Below, piece after piece: positions 1 to 7,229 of a stretch of DNA of 64,000 nucleotides. The number at the start of each line of letters is the position of its first letter. Position 1 is the stretch's first letter. Source of the stretch: Stutzerimonas kunmingensis. GTDB taxonomy: Bacteria; Pseudomonadota; Gammaproteobacteria; Pseudomonadales; Pseudomonadaceae. Below the pieces are notes generated by a model. The model worked only from the letters and a program-made list of their open reading frames with translations, was not told the origin of the DNA and ran no database searches. The DNA is taken from the NCBI RefSeq assembly GCF_014764705.1, contig NZ_JACXXG010000005.1, forward strand, positions 62,001 to 126,000, read 5' to 3'. A program made the translations under genes and the position numbers.

Positions 1-292
1 CTGCGGCGGCGTAGCAGCACTCAAGGCGCTGGGCGGGCCGTTCGGTGACATCCGCTTCTGCCCGACCGGTGGCGTCAATGCGCGCAATGCGCGGGATTAC
101 CTAAGTCTGGCCAATGTGATGTGTGTCGGCGGTACCTGGATGGTCGATGCCAAGGCCGTGCGTGCCGGCGACTGGGCCGCCATCGAAAGCGCCACGCGCC
201 AGGCCCTGCAGGCGCTGGACAGCGCGCCGGCGGTCGAGCTGCCGCGCGACTTCGACCTGCGCGCCGAGCGTGCCGAACAGCGCGAGCTGTAA
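1..292 (+). CDS. eda: KDPG aldolase, C-terminal part (partial at window edge)
   Basis: This is the last 96 codons of 2-dehydro-3-deoxy-phosphogluconate aldolase, which splits KDPG into pyruvate and glyceraldehyde-3-phosphate in the Entner-Doudoroff pathway. Reading from base 2, the frame stays open to the TAA at 290-292. It contains the family motif FCPTGGV followed by the CVGGTWM phosphate-binding segment near the C-terminus. The start and the Schiff-base lysine lie upstream of the window. A gene for a GAP-oxidising dehydrogenase follows 70 bp downstream on the same strand, which fits disposal of the GAP that this enzyme makes. Confidence 0.9.
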   Translation, partial: CGGVAALKALGGPFGDIRFCPTGGVNARNARDYLSLANVMCVGGTWMVDAKAVRAGDWAAIESATRQALQALDSAPAVELPRDFDLRAERAEQREL

Positions 293-362
293 TCGTCCCA
301 TCCCCTCGCGGCGGGCGAAGGTCCGCCGCATCTTCCCCATCTTCTCGCTACCTGGAGGTTGC

Positions 363-1991
363 ATGAGCAACGCGCGCCCGCTTTCCGAGCTTTTCCCCCG
401 TCTGGATGAGATTCCCGAGGCCTATCGTCCGGATGCACCGGTTACGCAGCGCGATTATCTGGTCGATGGCGAGCTGATGAACTGGGACGGTCCTATGGCC
501 GAGGTACGCAGCCCGGTGTTCCTGCGCGAGGCGGACGGCTGCGAGCGCCAGGTAGTCCTTGGCAGTACGCCGCTGCTGGATGCCGACGCCGCGCTACGCG
601 CATTGGACGCCGCTGTCGCCGCTTACGATAACGGCCGCGGCGCTTGGCCGACCATGCGCGTGGCTGAGCGCATCGCCCACGTCGAGAGCTTTCTGGCGCG
701 CATGCGCGAGCAGCGCGAGGCGGTGGTCAAGCTGCTGATGTGGGAGATCGGCAAGAACCTCAAGGATTCCGAAAAGGAATTCGACCGCACCTGCGACTAC
801 ATCGTCGACACCATTCATGCGCTGAAGGAGCTGGACCGCAGCTCCAGCCGCTTCGAGCTGGAGCAGGGTACGTTGGGGCAGATCCGTCGGGTACCGATGG
901 GCGTGGCGCTTTGCATGGGGCCGTACAACTACCCGCTGAATGAAACCTTCACCACGCTGATCCCGGCGCTGATCATGGGTAACACGGTGGTGTTCAAACC
1001 GGCCAAGTTCGGTGTGCTGCTGGTACATCCGCTGCTCGAAGCCTTCCGCGACAGCTTCCCGGCCGGCGTCATCAACGTCATCTACGGCCGTGGTCGCGAG
1101 ACAGTCAGTGCACTGATGGCCAGCGGCAAGATCGACGTGTTCGCCTTTATCGGCACGCACAAGGGCGCCGCCGATCTGAAGAAACTGCATCCGCGTCCGC
1201 ACCGCCTGCGTGCTGCGCTGGGGCTGGACGCGAAGAACCCGGGCATCGTCCTGCCGCAGGTCGATCTGGACAACGCGGTGGAAGAGGCCGTGACCGGCGC
1301 GCTGTCGTTCAATGGCCAGCGTTGCACGGCATTGAAGATTCTCTTCGTGCACGAGGCGGTGCTCGATGGTTTCCTCGAACGCTTCGCTGCGCGGGTCAAC
1401 GCGCTCAAGCCGGGCATGCCCTGGGAGCCGGGCGTGGCGCTGACGCCGCTGCCCGAGCCGGGCAAGACCGATTATCTGCATGCCGTGCTCGAAGACGCCG
1501 TGGCCAAGGGTGCGCGGGTGATCAATGCCGGCGGCGGCGAGTCGCACCAGACCTTCTTTCATCCGGCGGTGCTGAGCCCGGTTGATTCGTCCATGCGTGT
1601 CTATCACGAAGAGCAGTTCGGCCCGCTGGTGCCCGTAGTGCCGTACCGCGACCTGCAGGAAGTGATCGACTATGTGACCGCCTCCGATTACGGCCAGCAG
1701 CTGTCGATCTTCGGCAACGATCCGGCGCAGGTCGGCGAGCTGGTCGATGCCTTCGTCAACCAGGTCGGTCGCATCAACATCAATGCCCAGTGCCAGCGCG
1801 GGCCGGATAGCTATCCGTTCAACGGCCGCAAGAATTCGGCCGAGGGAACGCTGTCGGTACACGATGCGCTGCGGGTGTTCTCCATCCGCACCCTTGTGGC
1901 GACCCGTTTCAACGAGGCCAACAAGCAGTTGGTTGACACCATCATCCGGGAGCGTCGCTCGGGCTTCCTGACCACCGATTACATCTTCTGA
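363..1991 (+). CDS. gapN: NADP-dependent (non-phosphorylating type) glyceraldehyde-3-phosphate dehydrogenase, ALDH family
   Basis: A 542-residue aldehyde dehydrogenase superfamily enzyme of the GapN subgroup, expected to oxidise glyceraldehyde-3-phosphate to 3-phosphoglycerate with NADP. I chose the ATG at 363 because GGAGG lies 6 bases upstream; the open frame runs further 5' but overlaps eda. Visible motifs are PYNYPLNE (about 187-194), the cofactor-binding FKPAK (211-215), the catalytic cysteine in FNGQRCTALK (Cys321) and EEQFGP (416-421). Oddly, the usual ELGGK general-base motif reads GLDAK at 287-291, so the conserved Glu appears replaced by Gly. Its position directly after eda supports a role in Entner-Doudoroff carbon flow. 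The assignment to GapN rests on motifs and context, not on an alignment. Confidence 0.8.
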   Translation: MSNARPLSELFPRLDEIPEAYRPDAPVTQRDYLVDGELMNWDGPMAEVRSPVFLREADGCERQVVLGSTPLLDADAALRALDAAVAAYDNGRGAWPTMRVAERIAHVESFLARMREQREAVVKLLMWEIGKNLKDSEKEFDRTCDYIVDTIHALKELDRSSSRFELEQGTLGQIRRVPMGVALCMGPYNYPLNETFTTLIPALIMGNTVVFKPAKFGVLLVHPLLEAFRDSFPAGVINVIYGRGRETVSALMASGKIDVFAFIGTHKGAADLKKLHPRPHRLRAALGLDAKNPGIVLPQVDLDNAVEEAVTGALSFNGQRCTALKILFVHEAVLDGFLERFAARVNALKPGMPWEPGVALTPLPEPGKTDYLHAVLEDAVAKGARVINAGGGESHQTFFHPAVLSPVDSSMRVYHEEQFGPLVPVVPYRDLQEVIDYVTASDYGQQLSIFGNDPAQVGELVDAFVNQVGRININAQCQRGPDSYPFNGRKNSAEGTLSVHDALRVFSIRTLVATRFNEANKQLVDTIIRERRSGFLTTDYIF

Positions 1992-2003
1992 CGGAGCCTT
2001 GCC

Positions 2004-2867
2004 ATGGCCTCGCCCGTGCTCGCCCAGCCGCTGTTGCTGGGCATGATGCGCCTGCTGGAATACCCCGAGCTGGGTGAACCCCAGGCACTGCTGGCGTTCA
2101 TCGAACGCTGCGTCGAGCGCGGGCTGAACGGTTTCGACCATGCCGATATCTATGCTGGCGGGCGCTGCGAGGCGCACTTCGGCGTGGCCCTGCGTCAGGC
2201 GCCGGGGCTGCGTCAGCGCCTGCAGATCATCGGCAAGGCCGACATCGTACCGGCCGGGCAGGATTGTTCGCGCTGGCGGGTCAAGCACTACGACTCCAGC
2301 GCCCGCTATCTGCGCCAGGCGGTGGACGGCAGCCTGACGCGGCTGGGTGTTGAGCGGCTAGACGGTTTTCTGTTGCACCGGCCGGACCCGCTGTTGCAGG
2401 TCGACGAGGTGGCGGACACGCTGAACGACCTGATCGCCAGCGGCAAGGTCGGCTGGGTAGGGCTGTCAAACGCCGGGGTGTTGCATTGCCAGGCATTGGC
2501 GCAACGCGTGCCGCTGCGCTGCAACCAGATCGAACTCTCGCTGCAGGCCCAGCAAGGGGTATGGGACGGCGGTTTGCATGCCTTGCAGGCCGCGGGTCTG
2601 CAAGTGCTGGCCTGGTCGCCGATGGCCGGTGGGCGTTTCGGCGAGCGACTGCGCAGTGCGCTCGAGGAAGTCGCCGCTGATCGGGGCGCAACGGCCAATC
2701 AGGTGGCGCTGGCCTGGCTTCGGGAATTGCCCGGCAGCCCGTTGCCGATCCTCGGCAGCCTGCGCTGGGAACGTATCGAGGAGGCGCTGCTGGGCGCTGA
2801 ATTAGAGCTGGACCGTCCCGCCTGGTTCTACCTCAGCGAAGCGGCCCGCGGGCATGAGGCGGCGTAG
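2004..2867 (+). CDS. aldo/keto reductase (YdhF-like)
   Basis: A 287-residue aldo/keto reductase with a TIM-barrel fold expected to reduce carbonyls with NADPH in the cytoplasm. The catalytic tetrad can be read as Asp46 and Tyr50 in DHADIYAG, Lys78 in IGKADIV and His125 in FLLHRPDP. The C-terminal region carries the cofactor-binding pattern ending ILGSLRWERIEEAL. GGAG lies 7 bases before the ATG. The gene starts 12 bp after gapN and is probably co-transcribed with it. The substrate cannot be told from sequence. The overall pattern is closest to the YdhF-type oxidoreductases. Confidence 0.85.
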   Translation: MASPVLAQPLLLGMMRLLEYPELGEPQALLAFIERCVERGLNGFDHADIYAGGRCEAHFGVALRQAPGLRQRLQIIGKADIVPAGQDCSRWRVKHYDSSARYLRQAVDGSLTRLGVERLDGFLLHRPDPLLQVDEVADTLNDLIASGKVGWVGLSNAGVLHCQALAQRVPLRCNQIELSLQAQQGVWDGGLHALQAAGLQVLAWSPMAGGRFGERLRSALEEVAADRGATANQVALAWLRELPGSPLPILGSLRWERIEEALLGAELELDRPAWFYLSEAARGHEAA

Positions 2868-2896
2868 GGCTGAGTGTTCATCTGCCGCCAATCCAA

Positions 2897-2968
2897 GGTG
2901 GAAAATGCTTCGCAGTTTTCCACCCTACGGGGTGGTTCGTAGGGTGGATGACGCTTCACCCATCCACC
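2897..2968. repeat. pair of REP-like inverted repeats
   Basis: Two adjacent hairpins of related sequence. The first has perfect 9-bp arms GGTGGAAAA (2897-2905) and TTTTCCACC (2916-2924). The second has perfect 8-bp arms GGTGGATG (2943-2950) and CATCCACC (2961-2968). Both start GGTGGA, are separated by about 18 bp and lie just after the aldo/keto reductase stop. The GTAGGGTGGA-type sequence resembles the short extragenic palindromes common in Pseudomonas genomes. They could also slow transcript decay or end transcription, but there is no U tract. Confidence 0.6.
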
Positions 2969-3170
2969 GCGTGGCATTCGCGATGGGACCGCATCGGCTA
3001 CATCTTTGATGACCATGCCCACGCTCCGGCGCCGACACGGGAGCTGCTGATGGTTCCACGCTGGAGCATGGGACCAACATCGATCTCCGTTCAGCAATCA
3101 GTAAACCTGCGATCGACGGACGCTGCGAGTGGTCCAAAACAGTGCGCCGCTGTGCTAGGGTCGCGTCCGC
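2969..3170. other. non-coding stretch before the riboswitch
   Basis: About 200 bp between the REP-like hairpins and the guanidine-II riboswitch. I find no credible coding frame. It should hold the promoter and 5' leader start of the gdx transcript. A weak -10-like TAGGGT sits near 3156, but no convincing -35 is visible. Confidence 0.4.
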
Positions 3171-3218
3171 CGCGGGACGACCCGCTGGCATGTCGAATCG
3201 TGCGGGGACGGCCCTGCA
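3171..3218 (+). promoter_or_regulatory. guanidine-II (mini-ykkC) riboswitch
   Basis: Two GC-rich hairpins, each capped by an ACGR tetraloop, the defining pattern of the mini-ykkC/guanidine-II class. P1 is GCGGG (3172-3176), loop ACGA (3177-3180), CCCGC (3181-3185). P2 is TGCGGGG (3201-3207), loop ACGG (3208-3211), CCCTGCA (3212-3218), with one G-U pair. A 15-nt linker separates them. The Shine-Dalgarno GGAG (3225-3228) follows 6 nt after P2, which fits translational control in which guanidine-driven loop-loop dimerisation frees the ribosome site. The downstream gene is a Gdx/SugE-type exporter, the classic partner of this riboswitch. Confidence 0.92.
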
Positions 3219-3236
3219 GTTGATGGAGTCATCGTC

Positions 3237-3557
3237 ATGCATTCGGCCTGGATCATGCTGATCGTAGCCGGCCTTCTGGAAGTGGGTTGGGCCATTGGCC
3301 TCAAGGCTTCCGAAGGCTTCACCCGCCCGCTACCCAGCGTGTTCACCATAGCGGCCATGGCTGGCAGCTTTTTCCTGCTCGCGCGTGCCATGCAGGTTCT
3401 GCCGGTGGGTACGGCCTACGGCATCTGGGTCGGTATCGGCGCATTGGGTACCGTGCTGCTGGGCATTCTCATCTTCGGCGAAAGCGCCTCGCCCGCGCGG
3501 CTGGTGAGCGTGCTGCTGTTGCTGGCTGGGCTGGTTGGTCTGAAGCTGAGCGCCTGA
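3237..3557 (+). CDS. gdx: guanidinium exporter Gdx (SugE-type SMR transporter)
   Basis: A 106-residue small multidrug resistance family protein with four hydrophobic helices, expected to act as a dual-topology dimer that exports guanidinium in exchange for protons across the inner membrane. The essential proton/substrate glutamate is Glu15 in [12 protein letters not shown], the SugE/Gdx form of helix 1. The helix 3 motif [14 protein letters not shown] is also present. The Gdx subgroup, rather than the EmrE-type multidrug pumps, is supported by helix 1 and by the guanidine-II riboswitch directly upstream. GGAG at 3225-3228 decides the ATG. Confidence 0.92.
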   Translation: MHSAWIMLIVAGLLEVGWAIGLKASEGFTRPLPSVFTIAAMAGSFFLLARAMQVLPVGTAYGIWVGIGALGTVLLGILIFGESASPARLVSVLLLLAGLVGLKLSA

Positions 3558-3594
3558 GGAATCTCTGCGGCGCTCACTCCCGAACGTGTGCCCG

Positions 3595-4161
3595 TCAGTC
3601 CTGCAGCTTCAGATGCGATATATCCGGCACCACGGCGGTGGTGTCGCGCGGCTTTTCGCCCATGTCGCTTCCCACCGGGGCAAGGCTGAACTGAGAAAGG
3701 TCCACGCGCGGCGCCTCTGGCTCGGGCCGGGCGTCCTGCAGGTCGACACCGATCGGCGCAATACCGAAGTCCGGTGCCTCGACGTCGGCGAAGGCCGCCA
3801 TGTATTCGTCACGCGGCGTCACCTTGAGTGTGGCCGGGGCGTCGCTCGTTTTTCCTGCGCTGCTCTCGGTGCTGGCCGCGCTGGTCGCCGTCGATGCCGG
3901 AGGCGGCGCCAGTTCGATTTCCTCCACATCGACGGGCAGCGGTTTGAGTTCTACCTGCGCGCCGGCACGCTCCATCGCCTGGCGATATTTTTCGGCCGCG
4001 GCGAAGTCCAGATTCTGCTTGATCACGATGCGCCGGCCGGAGAACAGCAGCGCGATACGCTGGGCGTCGGCCTGGAACAGCTTGGTCAGGTTGGCCTCGA
4101 CCTGCTCGAGCTTGGCGCCCGGGAGCAGTTGGCCGGAAAAGGCGATCTCGTAGAGACTCAT
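3595..4161 (-). CDS. unrecognised protein with N-terminal FSGQLLPG-type domain
   Basis: A 188-residue cytoplasmic-looking protein with no signal peptide or membrane segment. I chose the ATG at 4161 because AAGGAAC lies just upstream; the open frame extends further without a ribosome site. Residues 1 to about 75 form a compact alpha/beta-like unit, from MSLYEIAFSGQLLPG to VELKPL, with GRRIVIKQNLDFAAAEKY in the middle. The remainder is Ala/Pro/Ser/Thr-rich and probably disordered, ending PDISHLKLQD. I have a memory of similar N-terminal units fused to membrane domains in other Pseudomonas proteins, but cannot name a family. It lies 145 bp downstream of the SNF2 helicase gene and probably has its own promoter. 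Confidence 0.7.
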   Translation of the reverse strand: MSLYEIAFSGQLLPGAKLEQVEANLTKLFQADAQRIALLFSGRRIVIKQNLDFAAAEKYRQAMERAGAQVELKPLPVDVEEIELAPPPASTATSAASTESSAGKTSDAPATLKVTPRDEYMAAFADVEAPDFGIAPIGVDLQDARPEPEAPRVDLSQFSLAPVGSDMGEKPRDTTAVVPDISHLKLQD

Positions 4162-4306
4162 GGTGCGGTTCCTTTTGTAACCGATGCCAGTGATCGTGGA
4201 GGCGGCGGGGCGCCTCGGGACGGAAACGTAAGCGAGGTGGCGATGATCTGGCAAAGCGCAAACTGCTGCACTCGCCGGTGTCACAAGTTTGCATGCCGCC
4301 ATAGCG

Positions 4307-6637
4307 TCAGGGTAGCGGTGCGAACAGGGCGTCGATGTCGCGTTCGCCAAGCTGCAAGCTGCCGTCGACTGCACCTTCGAGTACACCTGCCGCGAGTTCG
4401 GCCTTGCGCGCCTGCAACTCGCGGATGCGCTCCTCGACGGTGCCGCGGCTAATAAGACGATAGACGAAGACCGGCTTGTCCTGGCCGATGCGATAGGCGC
4501 GGTCGGTCGCCTGGTTCTCCGCAGCGGGATTCCACCAGGGATCGTAGTGGATCACCGTATCCGCCGCCGTCAGGTTGAGCCCGGTGCCACCGGCCTTCAG
4601 GCTGATCAGGAACAGCGGCACTTCGCCGGCCTGGAAGCGCTCGACCGGTGTGCGTCGATCATCGGTCTCACCCGTCAGCTTGACGTACTCGATGCCGCGC
4701 TTGTGCAGCGCCTGCTCGATCAACGCCAGCATCGAGGTGAACTGGGAAAACAGCAGCACCCGCCGGCCTTCGCTCATCAGCTCGTCGAGCATCTCCAGCA
4801 GGCTGTCGAGCTTGCCGGAGCTGCTGCCGCGTGCGGCTCGTGCCGGCTCACCCTTCAGCAGGCGCAGGTCGCAGCAGACCTGACGCAGCTTGAGCAGCGC
4901 CTCGAGGATGACCATCTGGCTGCGCGCGAGTCCCTTGCGCTCGATCTCGTCGCGCACCTTGCGATCCATTGCCAGCCGCAAGGTCTCGTAGACCTCGCGC
5001 TGGACGTCATTCAGTTCGACCCAGTGGACGAACTCGTTCTTGGCCGGCAGCTCAGTGGCTACCTGTTCCTTGGTGCGCCGCAACAGGAACGGCCGAATGC
5101 GGGCGCGCAGGTGCGCCAGTCGTGCATCGTCGCCGTGTTTTTCGATCGGATTGCGGTACTCCTGGGTGAAGCTTTTGGCGTCTCCAAGCCACCCGGGCAT
5201 GAGGAAGTGGAATAGCGACCAGAGCTCGCCGAGGTGATTCTCCAGCGGTGTGCCGGTCAGGCACAGGCGCTGCCGGGTCTGCATTTCGCGTACGGCCTGG
5301 GCCGCTTTGCCGGACGGGTTCTTGATGTGCTGCGCCTCGTCGAGAATGAGTAGGTGCAGCGGCTGCTCACGCAGTGCGGCTATGTCGCGCGTCAGCAGCG
5401 CATAGCTGGTCAGCAGTAGATCGTGCTCGCCAAGTTCGCCGAAGTGTTTCTGCCGGGTGCTGCCCTTGAGCGTCAATACCCGTAGCTGCGGGGCGAAACG
5501 GCTGGCCTCGTCCTGCCAGTTGGGAATCAGGCTGGTCGGCATCACCACCAGCGCCGGACGATCGAGCCGTCCTGCCTGCTTTTCGGCGAGGATGTGGGCA
5601 AGGCTCTGTAGCGTCTTGCCCAGGCCCATGTCGTCGCCGAGGATGCCGCCGGCGCCCAGCTCACGCAGCGTCTGCATCCAGACCAGGCCCTGCTGCTGGT
5701 AGGGCCGCAGTTTGCCAGCGAGCCCGGTTGGGGGCGGGCAGGCCTTGATATCAGGGTTGCGCAGGCGCCCGGCGAACTCACGCAGTCGTTCACCGCCTTT
5801 CCATTGCGGTGCCAGGCTGTCGAGCCCGGCCAGGCGCGCGCCGTCGGCCTTGCTCATACGCAGCGATGGCCCATCCATCTGCTCGCGCATGTAGAGCTCG
5901 CCGAGGGTGGCCAGAATCGGCTTGATGCGCCCCAGCGGTAGCGTCACGTGCAGCGCCTGCTTGTCGTGTTGTCCCGGCCGGTCCAGTTGCACGCGCAGCT
6001 GCTCCTCATCGCTACGCAGCGCGATGGCGCGAGGGCTGAGCAATTGAGGGTTCTGGCGGATCAGCCGCAACAGGATCGGCAGCATGCCGATACGCTGCCC
6101 GTTGACGATGATGCCGAGATCGAGATCGAACCAGTCCTCATCAGCTGACTCGTCGATCTGCGCGTACCAGCTGTCGATGGCGGTCAGGTCGTAGGCGAAG
6201 CCGGGATGGATATCGATCTGCCAGCCTTGTCGGCGCAGTTCGGGCAGTTGCTGCTGAACGAACCTGAGCCAGGCATCTTCGCCGGGCAGCTGGAACATCT
6301 CCGCCGACTCCTTCGGCAGCGCCAGGCTCTGGCGCAGCGCCGGCCGGAAGCCCAGCTGTTCAAGCTGTCTGCGCAGCGCCTGTTCGGCTTGGGGATGGCG
6401 TGCGATCAGCTGTAGCTCGTTGCCGACCAGATGGCGGACACGTTCGCCGTCGCGCTTGCCGTGGATGCGCGCGTCCCCATAGAGAAACGACAGGCCGGCG
6501 CGGTGCTGATGGTCGCTGACCATGCGCTGGTTACCCGGCTGGTAGTTGATTGCCAGATGACTGCCGAGACTGAGCAGCGGCACGGGCGGCAGATCGTCGA
6601 TCAGCCGTTCGTCGCGAGGTGCCAGCGGAGGGCTCAT
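4307..6637 (-). CDS. SNF2-family DEAD/DEAH box helicase (short form)
   Basis: A 776-residue Swi2/Snf2-type ATPase expected to translocate on double-stranded DNA. The C-terminal two thirds carry the helicase core: Walker A DDMGLGKT, the DEAQ box (LDEAQH), the LTGTPLEN motif and motif VI QATDRAYRIGQ. The N-terminal 290 or so residues match the accessory region that precedes the core in bacterial SNF2 proteins. An in-frame TAG lies 48 bases upstream of the ATG with no ATG, GTG or TTG between, so the protein cannot start earlier in this frame. Related bacterial proteins often have an extra SWIM zinc-finger region at the N-terminus; none is present here. The gene follows csiV by 73 bp. Confidence 0.85.
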   Translation of the reverse strand: MSPPLAPRDERLIDDLPPVPLLSLGSHLAINYQPGNQRMVSDHQHRAGLSFLYGDARIHGKRDGERVRHLVGNELQLIARHPQAEQALRRQLEQLGFRPALRQSLALPKESAEMFQLPGEDAWLRFVQQQLPELRRQGWQIDIHPGFAYDLTAIDSWYAQIDESADEDWFDLDLGIIVNGQRIGMLPILLRLIRQNPQLLSPRAIALRSDEEQLRVQLDRPGQHDKQALHVTLPLGRIKPILATLGELYMREQMDGPSLRMSKADGARLAGLDSLAPQWKGGERLREFAGRLRNPDIKACPPPTGLAGKLRPYQQQGLVWMQTLRELGAGGILGDDMGLGKTLQSLAHILAEKQAGRLDRPALVVMPTSLIPNWQDEASRFAPQLRVLTLKGSTRQKHFGELGEHDLLLTSYALLTRDIAALREQPLHLLILDEAQHIKNPSGKAAQAVREMQTRQRLCLTGTPLENHLGELWSLFHFLMPGWLGDAKSFTQEYRNPIEKHGDDARLAHLRARIRPFLLRRTKEQVATELPAKNEFVHWVELNDVQREVYETLRLAMDRKVRDEIERKGLARSQMVILEALLKLRQVCCDLRLLKGEPARAARGSSSGKLDSLLEMLDELMSEGRRVLLFSQFTSMLALIEQALHKRGIEYVKLTGETDDRRTPVERFQAGEVPLFLISLKAGGTGLNLTAADTVIHYDPWWNPAAENQATDRAYRIGQDKPVFVYRLISRGTVEERIRELQARKAELAAGVLEGAVDGSLQLGERDIDALFAPLP

Positions 6638-6710
6638 CTGCCGGGCCCTCTGTGCCGGAGTGCGGCAAGGCAGGCCAGCCGGCTACCGGCCGGATATCGG
6701 CGCGAAATGC

Positions 6711-7229
6711 TCATAGTGGTTTCAGTTCGATCAGCAGCCCGAGGCTGCCATGGTCGATGTAGGTCAGACGCCCAGGGACCAGGCGAACGCGCTGCGTCAG
6801 ACGCTCGCTGGCGAGCAGTTGGCCGTACTCGCCGAAGCGGTTCACCCAGAAGGTCATGTCAGTCTGCATATAGCGCCCGGGTCTGACCCTCAGCAGACCC
6901 TGAATCGGGTAGTGCTCGAATTGGCGTTGCCCCTGGTGCAGTGCAATGGTCGGCGCATCTTCGCTGACTGCTTGCTGCCAGGCGCGTTGCATCAGTACCT
7001 GGTAGCCCTGGTCCGGCGTAAGCCTGGCGGCGACATGCTCGAGGGCTGGCTGGCGTTCGGCGCGCCTGTCCAGCACCTGCGCACTATCGGCCCAGTCGTA
7101 GGGCGCGTGCTGGCTGGCTTCCAGTGGCGGGGCGTGGCGAAACAGGATCAGCTCGACGCGATATAGCGCCTCGGCGTGAGCCTGAGGCGCCAGCAGCGTC
7201 AGCAGCAAGACCAGATAGCGAAGTGGCAT
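6711..7229 (-). CDS. csiV: CsiV family periplasmic protein
   Basis: A 172-residue exported protein. Residues 1-19 form a signal peptide ending AQAHA. The mature part begins LYRVELILFRH, the typical opening of the CsiV family. In Vibrio, CsiV binds peptidoglycan and is linked to envelope processes; its job in Pseudomonas is not known to me. The ATG directly abuts the TAG of mfd, so translation is probably coupled to mfd. The central RYMQTDMTFWVNRFGEYG segment and the C-terminal YIDHGSLGLLIEL are the other conserved-looking blocks. No membrane segment follows the signal peptide. Confidence 0.75.
   Translation of the reverse strand: MPLRYLVLLLTLLAPQAHAEALYRVELILFRHAPPLEASQHAPYDWADSAQVLDRRAERQPALEHVAARLTPDQGYQVLMQRAWQQAVSEDAPTIALHQGQRQFEHYPIQGLLRVRPGRYMQTDMTFWVNRFGEYGQLLASERLTQRVRLVPGRLTYIDHGSLGLLIELKPL

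Noticed and set aside
6712-6714. An ATG overlapping the csiV stop as a start for the SNF2 gene
   Set aside because: It is out of frame with the helicase, and the helicase frame has a TAG 48 bases upstream of its ATG.
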